Of a stretch of DNA of 64,000 nt, positions 56,371-64,000 are shown one piece after another. Positions within the stretch are counted from its first letter, which is position 1; each line of letters begins with the position of its first letter. The position numbers were made by a program, and so were the translations under genes. The notes under the pieces were generated by a model, which made no database searches, was not told where the DNA came from, and saw only the letters and a list, made by a program, of their open reading frames with translations. This DNA comes from Orobanche coerulescens (lineage: Eukaryota > Streptophyta > Magnoliopsida > Lamiales > Orobanchaceae): NCBI GenBank assembly GCA_033398695.1, contig CM065803.1:47669501-47733500 (forward strand). The letters are read 5' to 3'.

Positions 56371-56943
56371 TCAACTATCGACGGGCTCGGTGCATCTGAT
56401 TAGCTCGGACGTATCATCCCAACACAACGGTGATCTGCACCTCCTTCCATACAACGCTTCGAATGGTGCCATTTTGATCGAGGCATGCCAACTATTGTTA
56501 TACGTGAACTCGATCAACGGCAAGTGTGTCTCCCAATCATCCTTCCAATCTAAGGCACTGGCTCTCAGCATATCCTCTAGCGTCTGTATCGTCCGCTCAG
56601 ACTGTCCGTCTGTCTGAGGGTGGTAGGATGTACTAAGCCTCAACTCGGTTCCCAAAGCTCTATGAATGGCCTGCCAAAAATGTGATATGAACCGGCCATC
56701 ACGATCCGAAACAATGCTCTTAGGGGTCCCATGCAATCTCACTATTTCCGCAACAAACACTCGTGCAAGCCTCTCCGGCCCCCAAGTGTCCTTAATACTT
56801 AGAAAATGAGCTGATTTGGTTAGTCGATCAACAACGACCCAAATCATGTTCATTCCCGTCTGAGTCTTAGGCATACCGGTAATGAAATCCATAGTAATAT
56901 CCTCCCATTTCCACTCCGGGATAGGAAGTGGTCGTAACAGCAT
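56371..56943 (-). CDS. Integrase catalytic core (gypsy V)
   Basis: 190 codons containing the complete DDE triad: [15 protein letters not shown] (first Asp, near residue 19), [14 protein letters not shown] (second Asp, near 80) and [14 protein letters not shown] (Glu, near 116). It is preceded by the zinc-binding domain in another frame (56943-57100, within the ORF of 56850-57863). The last residues after CWDDTSELI are out of frame. Confidence 0.9.
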   Translation of the reverse strand: MLLRPLPIPEWKWEDITMDFITGMPKTQTGMNMIWVVVDRLTKSAHFLSIKDTWGPERLARVFVAEIVRLHGTPKSIVSDRDGRFISHFWQAIHRALGTELRLSTSYHPQTDGQSERTIQTLEDMLRASALDWKDDWETHLPLIEFTYNNSWHASIKMAPFEALYGRRCRSPLCWDDTSELIRCTEPVDS

Positions 56944-57863
56944 GGTCGCCGATGCTCAATCTTAACCTGTTGACAGGTCAAACACTTCGCCACAAACTCG
57001 CTAACATCCATCTTCAAATTACTCCACCAGTAGTTACTCCTCACGTCCTTGTACATTTTACTCGTACCAGGATGTATGGAGTAGGGCGTGGTATGAGCTT
57101 CGCTCAAGATCTTCTGTCTCAGCTCAATATCACATGGTACACAAAGTCCGCGAAACCTCAAAACTCCATCATCGTGAACCACAAATCCAGGGGCTTTCCT
57201 TTCCACATCCTCCTCAATTTGGACCAAAAACGGATCGTCATATTGCTTCGCCTTGATATCATCAGTCAAGGATGAAGTGATCTCTAATGCACATAACTGG
57301 CCCTGAACTCTCTGAACCCAAACCTCAATATTCTGACGGATGAAATCTCGCTGGATCTTACTCTGCGGTGTAAGTACCTCTAACATCTGCAAAGCCATCG
57401 GTTTTCGGCTCAACGCATCAGCCACTACGTTGGCCTTACCCGGATGGTAAAGTATCTCGAGGTCGTAATCTTTAATTAGCTCTAACCACCTACGCTGTCT
57501 CATGTTCAACTCTTTCTGGCTGAAGATGTACTTCAAACTCTTGTGATCCGTAAAAATCTTACATGATGACCCATAGAGGTAGTGCCTCCATATTTTTAAG
57601 GCGAAAACGACCGCAGCTAATTCCAAATCGTGCGTGGGATAGTTTACTTCATAAGGTTTCAATTGGCGGGACGCATAAGCAATCACTCCGTCTCTCTGCA
57701 TCAAGACACATCCTAGACCAAGGCCCGAAGCATCACTATACACTACGAAGTCCTCGTTCCCCTGAGGCAATGCTAAAACGGGCGCGGTAGTCAGACGTCT
57801 CTTTAACTCGTCAAAGCTGTCTGCTGTCTGCACCCACTCGAACTTCTGAGTTTTCTGGAGCAA
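56850..57863 (-). CDS. RNase H and integrase zinc domain (gypsy V)
   Basis: 337 codons. The tether end [14 protein letters not shown] leads to RNase H ([16 protein letters not shown] ... [11 protein letters not shown] ... [13 protein letters not shown]). The integrase zinc-binding segment follows ([13 protein letters not shown] ... KCLTCQQVK near residues 270-310). It ends out of frame where the catalytic core ORF takes over. A TAG at 57865, immediately upstream, separates it from RT. Confidence 0.9.
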   Translation of the reverse strand: MLQKTQKFEWVQTADSFDELKRRLTTAPVLALPQGNEDFVVYSDASGLGLGCVLMQRDGVIAYASRQLKPYEVNYPTHDLELAAVVFALKIWRHYLYGSSCKIFTDHKSLKYIFSQKELNMRQRRWLELIKDYDLEILYHPGKANVVADALSRKPMALQMLEVLTPQSKIQRDFIRQNIEVWVQRVQGQLCALEITSSLTDDIKAKQYDDPFLVQIEEDVERKAPGFVVHDDGVLRFRGLCVPCDIELRQKILSEAHTTPYSIHPGTSKMYKDVRSNYWWSNLKMDVSEFVAKCLTCQQVKIEHRRPCCYDHFLSRSGNGRILLWISLPVCLRLRRE

Positions 57864-58328
57864 CTAAGTGAGTGGTCTAGCGATCTTAGAAAATCCCTCA
57901 ACGAATCTGCGGTAATAGCCGGCGAGACCCAGAAAACTCCTCACCTCCTTCACATTCTTAGGCGGCTCCCAAGCCATCACTGCCTCTATCTTCTGCGGAT
58001 CTACCCGAACTCCCTCTGCTGAAATCACATGCCCGAGGAACGTCACTTCCTCGAGCCAAAACTCACACTTAGAGAACTTCGCGTACAACTGCTCAGTCCT
58101 CAAAGTGTCTAATACAATTCGGAGATGTAAGGCGTGTTCCTCCCGACTCCGTGAATAGATAAGAATATCGTCGATAAAAACGACTACGAATTTGTCCAGA
58201 TACTCAATAAAAACCTTGTTCATCAACTGCATGAACACTGCTGGGGCATTGGTTAGCGAAAGGCATAACCACAAACTCGTAATGGCCATATCTCGTCCGA
58301 AAGGCGGCTTTGAATATCGACGTCCCAA
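57864..58328 (-). CDS. Reverse transcriptase, middle and end (gypsy V)
   Basis: From [16 protein letters not shown] through catalytic [11 protein letters not shown] to [20 protein letters not shown]. The first 20 residues are out of frame. A small deletion near 58255-58330 (AGCGAAAGG where gypsy IV has AGCCCGAAAGG) explains the break from the preceding RT segment. Confidence 0.9.
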   Translation of the reverse strand: MGRRYSKPPFGRDMAITSLWLCLSLTNAPAVFMQLMNKVFIEYLDKFVVVFIDDILIYSRSREEHALHLRIVLDTLRTEQLYAKFSKCEFWLEEVTFLGHVISAEGVRVDPQKIEAVMAWEPPKNVKEVRSFLGLAGYYRRFVEGFSKIARPLT

Positions 58329-58357
58329 TTCTCAATCGGTAGTAGCCCGATCGCAAA

Positions 58358-59479
58358 TCAATCTTGAAAAGACTGCCGCTGAAGCTGATCAAACAAATCA
58401 TCAATCCTGCGCAAAGGGTATTTATTTTTGATGGTCAGCTTGTTTAATTCCCGATAATCGATGCATAAACGAAGCGACCCATCTTTCTTCTTAACGAAAA
58501 GTACGGGCGCACCCCAAGGCGATGCGCTCGGTCGAATATACCCTTTATCTAACAATTCTCCCAACTGGTTCTTCAACTCTAACATCTCCGACGGTGCCAT
58601 ACGGTACGGTGCTCGAGAAATAGGGACTGCATTCGGCTCAAGATCGATAGGAAACTCCACCTCTCGTTGCGGTGGTAACCCTGGCAAGTCGTCTGGGAAA
58701 ACATCGGGATACTCACTAACAACTGGAATTGACGACATGTAAACTCTACCATCTTCCGCCTTCAGAGCATAGCACCAGTAGCCGACACAACCCTGGTTCA
58801 GTAGTTTCATCGCCTTCAAGGCGCTAATCACACTCCCCGATCTACCCGGCTTACAGCCGACGAGAGTATGCTCGGTGCCATCCTCGGCCACGATCGAGAT
58901 AGTACGAGTCCGATAGTTCATGATAGCACCGTGACGCTCTAACCAATCGTCCCCGAGGATTAAATCCTCACCCTTGAGGTCGATAACAATGAGGTTCGAG
59001 GGCCAATCTCGGCTTCCGATCCTCACGGGGCAATCCCTAACTTCCCGGTCCCCAACCATACGATCCCCGCTAGGCATACCCGCCACAAACGGGTCACACT
59101 CAAACAAGCAGTTAAAGCCAATACGATTCACACAATTCGACGCAATAAAGGAATGGGTAGCACCCGAATCAAAAAGCACGGAAACTGGATGAGTAAGGAT
59201 CTGAGTGGTACCTGACGCCACCGGAATGTCTGCCTCCTCTGAGCGCCTCATCTGATACAGTCGGGGGTGGACTGAACCCGATCTCGAGGCTGTGCGGCGA
59301 TCCGGCTGTCCCCGACCTCTACCGCGACCCGAACCCTGCGGAACCTGAGTAGCTGGAGTATTATGATCCCTCTGATCGGTAGTGGTAGTCGGAACTCTAG
59401 CGGCCCTGGTGGCTCTCTCACAATGAGCCGCCCGATGCGGTCTGCCCGCAAGTGAAGCAAGCAACGGGGAAAAGGACAA
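58358..59479 (-). CDS. Aspartic protease and start of reverse transcriptase (gypsy V)
   Basis: 373 codons. After a Pro/Arg-rich linker, the protease begins with catalytic [13 protein letters not shown] (near 110) and closes [15 protein letters not shown] (near 205). RT then starts ([33 protein letters not shown], near 300-350) and breaks off after DDLFDQLQ, where a deletion near 58360-58380 has removed bases present in other copies. Protease looks intact. Confidence 0.92.
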   Translation of the reverse strand: MSFSPLLASLAGRPHRAAHCERATRAARVPTTTTDQRDHNTPATQVPQGSGRGRGRGQPDRRTASRSGSVHPRLYQMRRSEEADIPVASGTTQILTHPVSVLFDSGATHSFIASNCVNRIGFNCLFECDPFVAGMPSGDRMVGDREVRDCPVRIGSRDWPSNLIVIDLKGEDLILGDDWLERHGAIMNYRTRTISIVAEDGTEHTLVGCKPGRSGSVISALKAMKLLNQGCVGYWCYALKAEDGRVYMSSIPVVSEYPDVFPDDLPGLPPQREVEFPIDLEPNAVPISRAPYRMAPSEMLELKNQLGELLDKGYIRPSASPWGAPVLFVKKKDGSLRLCIDYRELNKLTIKNKYPLRRIDDLFDQLQRQSFQD

Positions 59480-59486
59480 TCCTTCA

Positions 59487-60437
59487 TCAAATGCTCATAT
59501 TGGTTGCGATTAAAACAAACCTTGCCACCCAAGCGACTTGATCGAACCGAACGGTTACCACGAGATCCACCGGCTCGATGGAACGCCTCTTCCCGGTATG
59601 GGAGCGAACGAGACCTCGAAATCGACCACCCTTCCCGGTCGAGAATCCACCGGTAGTCTTCTGCTTCTTAGCTTCCAAAACCGACTCTGATTCCGGAACC
59701 GCCATCTCGATCGCTAGGGCGCGATCCTGGTATTCTTTCAAAGTGGCACACATGAGCGGTGCCATACTCTGCCTAATATGCGGCTTCATGCGCATATTGA
59801 AGTAACGGATTTTATCAGCCTCCGTCCTCACCTGATCTCTCACGAAACCCAACTGTTGATTGTAAGTAATGATGGCCTGAGAAATAGGCACGTCCTGAGG
59901 CGTAGCGGTGAAGAACTCCACAATTCTGCGCTCCTTAACTGGCGGTGGGCAATATTCTGCTTCCATAGCAGCCTTGAATTCCTCCCAAGTAGCTCGACGG
60001 TCTCTGGGCGTAACGGCCTCCCACCATTCCGCAGCTTCCTTATCCAGGAGGTACTGGGCAATATGTACCCTCCTGTCTTCAGGACAAGCTACGGCATCGA
60101 AGGTCCTGGACAACTGAAAGAGCCAATTCTCCCAACCGAGGGAGTCAGAGGATCCGGAGAAATGAGGAGGGTGCATCTTAGTCACCGTCTGAAGCCACTT
60201 ACTAGCCTCCTCTTAGGTGTCGGGGCGGATTCAGGCGTCCACCCCGAGCTATACGAGCAAGCTGAGCTACCAACTGCTGAAGCACGGCGGTAGCCAGGCG
60301 TCGGCATTATTACCCGACGGCACTGAGTGAGAGGCTGAGTCCGCAGAGGACTGAGAAAGTGAGCCCTCCTCATTATCAGTACCCCGACCACGGCCTCGGC
60401 CGCGTCCCCTAGCCGGTCTACCACGACCTCTCAACAT
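59487..60437 (-). pseudogene. Gag (gypsy V), nearly complete but frame-broken
   Basis: The ATG at 60437-60435 starts MLRGRGRPARGRG, a Gly/Arg-rich leader. The capsid (MTKMHPPHFSGSSDSLGW ... WWEAVTPRDRRATWEEF ... EAEYCPPPVKERRIVEFF) is open in one frame from 60185 to about 59600. The knuckle region ([17 protein letters not shown] at about 59480-59530) lies in a third frame and, as in gypsy IV, has Arg at the second Cys position, so this family may have lost that knuckle or the base call is wrong in both. Breaks lie near 60200-60280 and 59520-59600. Confidence 0.85.
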
Positions 60438-60675
60438 ACTGAAGGAAAGTAAGAAAAGGACAAGATCAGAAAGATTCACAATTCACAAAGTTGGTAACAC
60501 AAGTCACGATTCCGAACAGCGCAAGAAAACGAATTACAGAGATATAAGAGTTCGAGGAGACTTACAGCCACGGGTCGCACGAAAAGACGGTAGCATGATG
60601 ATATTAGGCTCAACGACTGACTCTAATGACGCAACTGACAGACCCAAAATTCACCGACAGCCTAGGTATTCAAAA

Positions 60676-60692
60676 CCTAGGCTCTGATACCA
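60676..60692 (-). other. Primer-binding site, initiator tRNA-Met (gypsy V)
   Basis: TGGTATCAGAGCCTAGG in element orientation, a few bases inside the 5' LTR. Confidence 0.87.
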
Positions 60693-60696
60693 TAAA

Positions 60697-62909
60697 TGTA
60701 ACACCCCAATTCACAAATGGGACATTACACGCCGTAGAACCCTCGTGAGGTCTACCAGGCTAACACATGACACATGACCCACAATGTAATTCCAAACAAT
60801 GCACTCAAAAGTAAATAAGGTCGTGGCCTCGGACAAAACAATTGTAACGGAGTACATGAACATAAAATAAATACCAATCCGTTGCCCACGCAGGGGACTT
60901 AAACCAAGTTTAAAAGTAGACAATTTAATTCCAGTACTCGACAAATGCAATGACACAACATAAAAGTACTGACTCGAGCCACATCATCAAGCCATCCCAT
61001 CCTTTACGTGCGTGCCCCGTGCCTGCTCCTCAGCTCTCCCGGTACCTGAAATGCATAAGACGCATTTCCCCCATTTAAGGTATTAGCATTCGAATAGCTA
61101 GTGCAAGTACACAATTACACAACTTTATATACAAAAATACGGTTTTACACAATCATCTCAAACATAAGTCATTTGCCACATATATATTCCGGAATACTAC
61201 ATTGGCAATCACATCGATTTTCAGTCATCACGATATCACAAAATCACAACTGGTATCCCGTGGTCGTACCCCTTAGTATCGACCCCGGACATCCCGTCGA
61301 ACACTCGGTGGGATACCACTTCGCGGTCGTACCCCTTAGTATCGACCCCGGACATCCGTCGAACACTCCGGTGGAAGTTCAATCACACACGCACCCAAGT
61401 CCACTTCGCGGCCGTACCCCTTAGTATCGACCCCGGACATCCCGTCGGACACTCGGGTGGAAGGAACACAACTCACGCACCCAAAAATCACCATTCATCA
61501 TTCATTTCGAAAATCACAATATACATAACGAAATGTAATACATGTACTTGCCTTGAATGAAACGAAACGAAGGGAACGACGACGGAATAGGTTTCGGTCC
61601 GAACAATCCTCCCAAATCCAATCCTAACACAATAACGGTATACACAAGTCTCAATAATGCGGAAAGGTAAGAATTAATCCTAATTCTACCCGTTGGGACA
61701 ATTCATCGGACACCAAGAGTGCATAAGGAAATGAAATCGGTCAATGGTATAACAACGGGATTTCATCCCAATCAAAAACAAGAAAACCAAGGGTCACGAG
61801 TATACTATCAAATCTAACAACAACATCGGTTCATTCGGATTAAAACACAAGATCACCACCAAACCCTCCCCAAAATCATACTAGGGTCAAAGGAGTGCTT
61901 ACCTCTTGAAGAATCAAGCACTCAAATCCGAAAACCACGTGTTAGATCCGCAATCCGAGCCACCCGATCGAAAAGAGATGAAGAAATCTACACAATTAAG
62001 TGGTGTATGGAGGAACTCTCCCTCTCAAGACTCTCTCTCTCTCGCACGGTTGAAGAAGGGGGAATGAAATGAGTGATTTATTTGAATAAACGCCGATATA
62101 GCGCCGATCGCGTCGTGTGCCGGCTCGGAAAATCAGGCCGTGGCATAGAGCCAAAAATTGTGCCCGGTGGTGGTGACCGCTCGTTGTGCCGCGGCTCATC
62201 CGAAGTGTGCCGCGGCTCGGACTCGGCATGTGCCGCGGCACCTTGTCTGATCGATTTTGGCCGGCAAGTGTCACACGGTGTGCCGCCTGCACAAGTGTGC
62301 TTGGCCAGACCGACTACTGCAGCGCAAGACAATCCTTGTGCCGCGGCACACGCATGCTTTGTTTAGGCAACAATCGAGTGATGTGTGCCGCGGCTCACAA
62401 TCCTTGTGCCGCGGCCCACACCCCCTCGGGTCCCAAAATGACGAAAAATGATCCTAAGGAGAATAAAAGCAACAGGATCGATATTTGGGTAACAATAACA
62501 CGAAATGGAAGTACGGAACCCAAAACGATCTGAGGTACACAACCAAAGTCGAACAAGGGACAAATTCCCTAAACTTCTAGGAAATTACAAAAACGGCCCA
62601 AACATCCGAAAAATCACGACACAACGTCGGATTAACAATCCGAAACTCGCAACATGCTCTACACAAGCATACTAACTCATGGAAGTAAGAAAACGACGAA
62701 ATCGAACGAGTTTAACGAGAATCGAATACACATGAGACAGAATATAACACGAGATGAAATTACGTAAAAACATTATCAAGACCCGTCTAAACGGAAAAAC
62801 TCCAAGAATAAAATAGGTTCAGAATTACAAAACAGTGCCAGGCGAGTTGTCCGAAACGAATATGCACCAAAAATAGAAATTACCAAGGATAGAAAACACG
62901 GATATTACA
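60697..62909 (-). repeat. 5' LTR of gypsy V
   Basis: This is the partner of 53580-55812, with the GTGCCGCGGC cluster at 62117-62423, the triple repeat at 61264-61462 and a predicted intron at 61046-61551 (AAG|GCAAGTAC ... CATTTCAG|GTACC in element orientation). Many differences from its partner are one- to two-base gaps in the triple repeat and palindrome cluster. Confidence 0.9.
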
Positions 62910-62914
62910 AAAGG

Positions 62915-63050
62915 TCCACGTATACCTATCACAATCTTTCGATTCAATCATTGACAATCCCTGAGTGATTTCTATGTGACCGAATCGAGTTGAGTCGTGT
63001 TCAAGTATACTAATCCCATTACCATACCTATAACGTGTGCTCCCACTAAC
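62915..63050 (-). repeat. Copia 5' LTR, 5' end segment
   Basis: This is similar to the 3' LTR start at 30419-30487 (ACCTATAACGTGTGCTCCCACTAAC). Similarity stops at about 63050, which I take as the right-hand end of the copia element. No target duplication can be checked because the other end is outside the window. Confidence 0.75.
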
Positions 63051-63346
63051 TGTTAGTGAAGACAATAATATTTGGTATCCTATGCGAAATAAACTCAATA
63101 TATACACCCTCAAATGCCAAACTCAAACTCACCGAACACAATAAAAAAAAATTAATTCACTCAAAATCACCCAAAAAATATCGTGCTATGTCTAGTGAAA
63201 GGAGGGTCGATCAACGGAGCTTCATTCAATATCGTGCTATGTTTGCGTTTCCGGAATATCAAAATAATATAGGTAATTAAATATTTAATTTCCATGATTT
63301 GTGCATTTTGATATTAATTTAGTTTATTAGTTGCTACCTTCTACAC
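63051..63346 (+). other. Flanking DNA upstream of the right-edge ORF
   Basis: AT-rich with no similarity to the elements. ATATCGTGCTATGT occurs twice (about 63179 and 63229). A small ATG-started stretch (63188-63277) ending at ATAG|GTAATT could be a first exon, but its phase does not fit the ORF at 63347 with either visible AG acceptor. Confidence 0.45.
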
Positions 63347-64000
63347 ATGCCGGGGCATCCTCATCGTACGTCCCTTTCTTCGATGCTTCGCAGCCCAGTG
63401 AATCCTTTCTTCGGTCAATCACACTCATACGGGGGCGCATCAGGATGTTACAATCAGCGCACCGATTGGGAGAACGAGCTCGAACAGCTCGGTAGGGTTG
63501 CCGCTTCCTCAAACTGGTTTGAGGACCAATATATTGGCGAGACCATCTTTGGGGGGTTTCCATTTCACCGCTCGTCAAATGAACAAGTGCATATAATTCC
63601 TGACCTCAATCAGACGGTCGAGGAAGATGAAGAGTGTCCCTCTTTCGATGACGATGAAGACGGCGAGGACGACGACGATTACGTCCAAGAAAGGGATACG
63701 ACCTCAGAGAGCGAGGGTGAGTCCAATTTATATCACGATGGTAGGCAGATAAACAGGGCCTTGTTTGCAGAGTGGATCGCCTGGATACATGAAGAAGGCG
63801 GGATGCATAAACTATTGCAAATAATGTATCCAGGGGAGTACGAGCATATACCAGAAGTGGATACAGACACTGACCATATGAGGAATCAGCTCGTTTTGAT
63901 AGTCCCTCCACGGCCTCGTGATTCGGCGGTGTTTCAAGACAAAGATCTGAATATCGATGAGCTAGGAAAAAAACTCTATTTTCTGGACCAAATCAGAGAT
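63347..64000 (+). CDS. Unidentified acidic protein, open to the window end
   Basis: From the ATG at 63347, 218 codons are open up to the last base, and an in-frame TAG lies 24 bases upstream. I do not recognise the family. It begins MPGHPHRTSLSSML, has an aromatic patch (SSNWFEDQYIGETIFGGFPF, about 55-75), a strongly acidic stretch (DDDEDGEDDDDY, about 100-112) and a hydrophobic, Trp-containing segment (LFAEWIAWIHEEGGMHKLL, about 139-157). No zinc finger, signal peptide or clear transmembrane span is seen. It could be a host gene exon, a transposon accessory ORF or part of a viral-type element; codon use is less AT-rich than the flanks, as for real coding sequence. Confidence 0.6.
   Translation, partial: MPGHPHRTSLSSMLRSPVNPFFGQSHSYGGASGCYNQRTDWENELEQLGRVAASSNWFEDQYIGETIFGGFPFHRSSNEQVHIIPDLNQTVEEDEECPSFDDDEDGEDDDDYVQERDTTSESEGESNLYHDGRQINRALFAEWIAWIHEEGGMHKLLQIMYPGEYEHIPEVDTDTDHMRNQLVLIVPPRPRDSAVFQDKDLNIDELGKKLYFLDQIRD

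Larger units (their letters stand above)
53580..62909 (-). mobile_element. Gypsy V: complete but frameshifted Tekay-type chromovirus, minus strand
   Basis: This 9.3-kb element is flanked by AAAGG (53575-53579 and 62910-62914). LTRs are at 53580-55812 and 60697-62909, with a perfect 17-nt initiator-Met primer site. Gag, protease, RT, RNase H, integrase and chromodomain-like tail are all present in order, divided by a few frame changes. It is the better-preserved sister of gypsy IV. Confidence 0.93.
30419..63050 (-). mobile_element. Outermost Ty1/copia element, minus strand, heavily interrupted
   Basis: The integrase-before-RT order and the copia RT motif YVDD identify Ty1/copia. The 5' LTR is on the right (49471-63050 with insertions) and the 3' LTR begins at about 30487 on the left and is cut at 30419 by NL copy B. 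Gag and the primer site are deleted, and RNase H is mostly missing. Joining 48616 to 32320 across NL copy C restores a continuous integrase reading (ILNR followed by CPSKSVPKTP), which shows that C inserted into this pol. Confidence 0.85.

Noticed and set aside
63188..63277. First exon spliced to the ORF at 63347
   Set aside because: Donor phase does not fit either visible acceptor without a stop or frame mismatch; left as a possibility only.

Overview
This window is plant nuclear DNA, almost certainly from a flowering plant and probably a eudicot, although the species cannot be named from it. It is a nested stack of LTR retrotransposons, and I see no ordinary host gene except possibly at the far right edge. 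The plant assignment rests on Tekay/Del-type Ty3/gypsy chromoviruses, a Ty1/copia element, primer-binding sites matching plant initiator-Met and Asp tRNAs, and plant-type LOG (cytokinin-activating enzyme) sequences.

The outermost layer is a Ty1/copia element on the minus strand. Its 5' LTR ends near 63050 and its pol remnants lie at 30930-32319 and 48617-49464. Into it went two copies of an unusual element, called the NL element here (B: 6230-30418 including insertions; C: 32325-48611 including insertions), a solo gypsy LTR (49617-52291) and gypsy V (53580-62909). Copies of the NL element were in turn hit by gypsy I (<1-5685), gypsy II (10099-19429), gypsy III (19737-29042) and gypsy IV (39688-48450). 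Five-base target-site duplications can be read directly for six insertions: II GAGAC, III TCTTC, C ATCTG, IV TTTAC, solo LTR CGTAG, V AAAGG. Single flanks are visible for I (ATTCC) and B (GAATC).

The most unusual content is the NL element. It has about 2.05 kb LTRs (TGAT...ATCA), a 19-nt tRNA-Asp primer-binding site and a purine-rich tract, but no gag or pol. Its roughly 3.3-kb interior carries two non-retroviral genes: a 181-residue protein with a basic arm and four-cysteine motif resembling the nucleic-acid-binding protein of carlaviruses, and a 218-codon LOG-family gene (cytokinin riboside 5'-monophosphate phosphoribohydrolase). Downstream lies a threefold repeated hairpin conserved between copies. 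The first ORF is open in both copies, while every LOG copy has its own disabling lesion. It looks like a non-autonomous element that captured a virus-like gene and a hormone gene and depends on an Athila/Tat-type partner.

The gypsy elements share a recurring LTR plan: a cluster of about 12-bp GC-rich palindromes just upstream of a TATA box, then a possible GC-AG leader intron (AG|GCAAGT ... CAG), often with GTCCGACGGGAT repeats inside it. They also share an inverted repeat beside the polypurine tract. Elements I and II keep long pol ORFs, III has lost pol, and IV and V are broken by many small indels. Many of those indels fall at CAG/CTG/CCG sites and may be consensus errors at methylated cytosines.

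Right of 63050 the sequence changes character. An unidentified acidic ORF opens at 63347 and runs off the window end.
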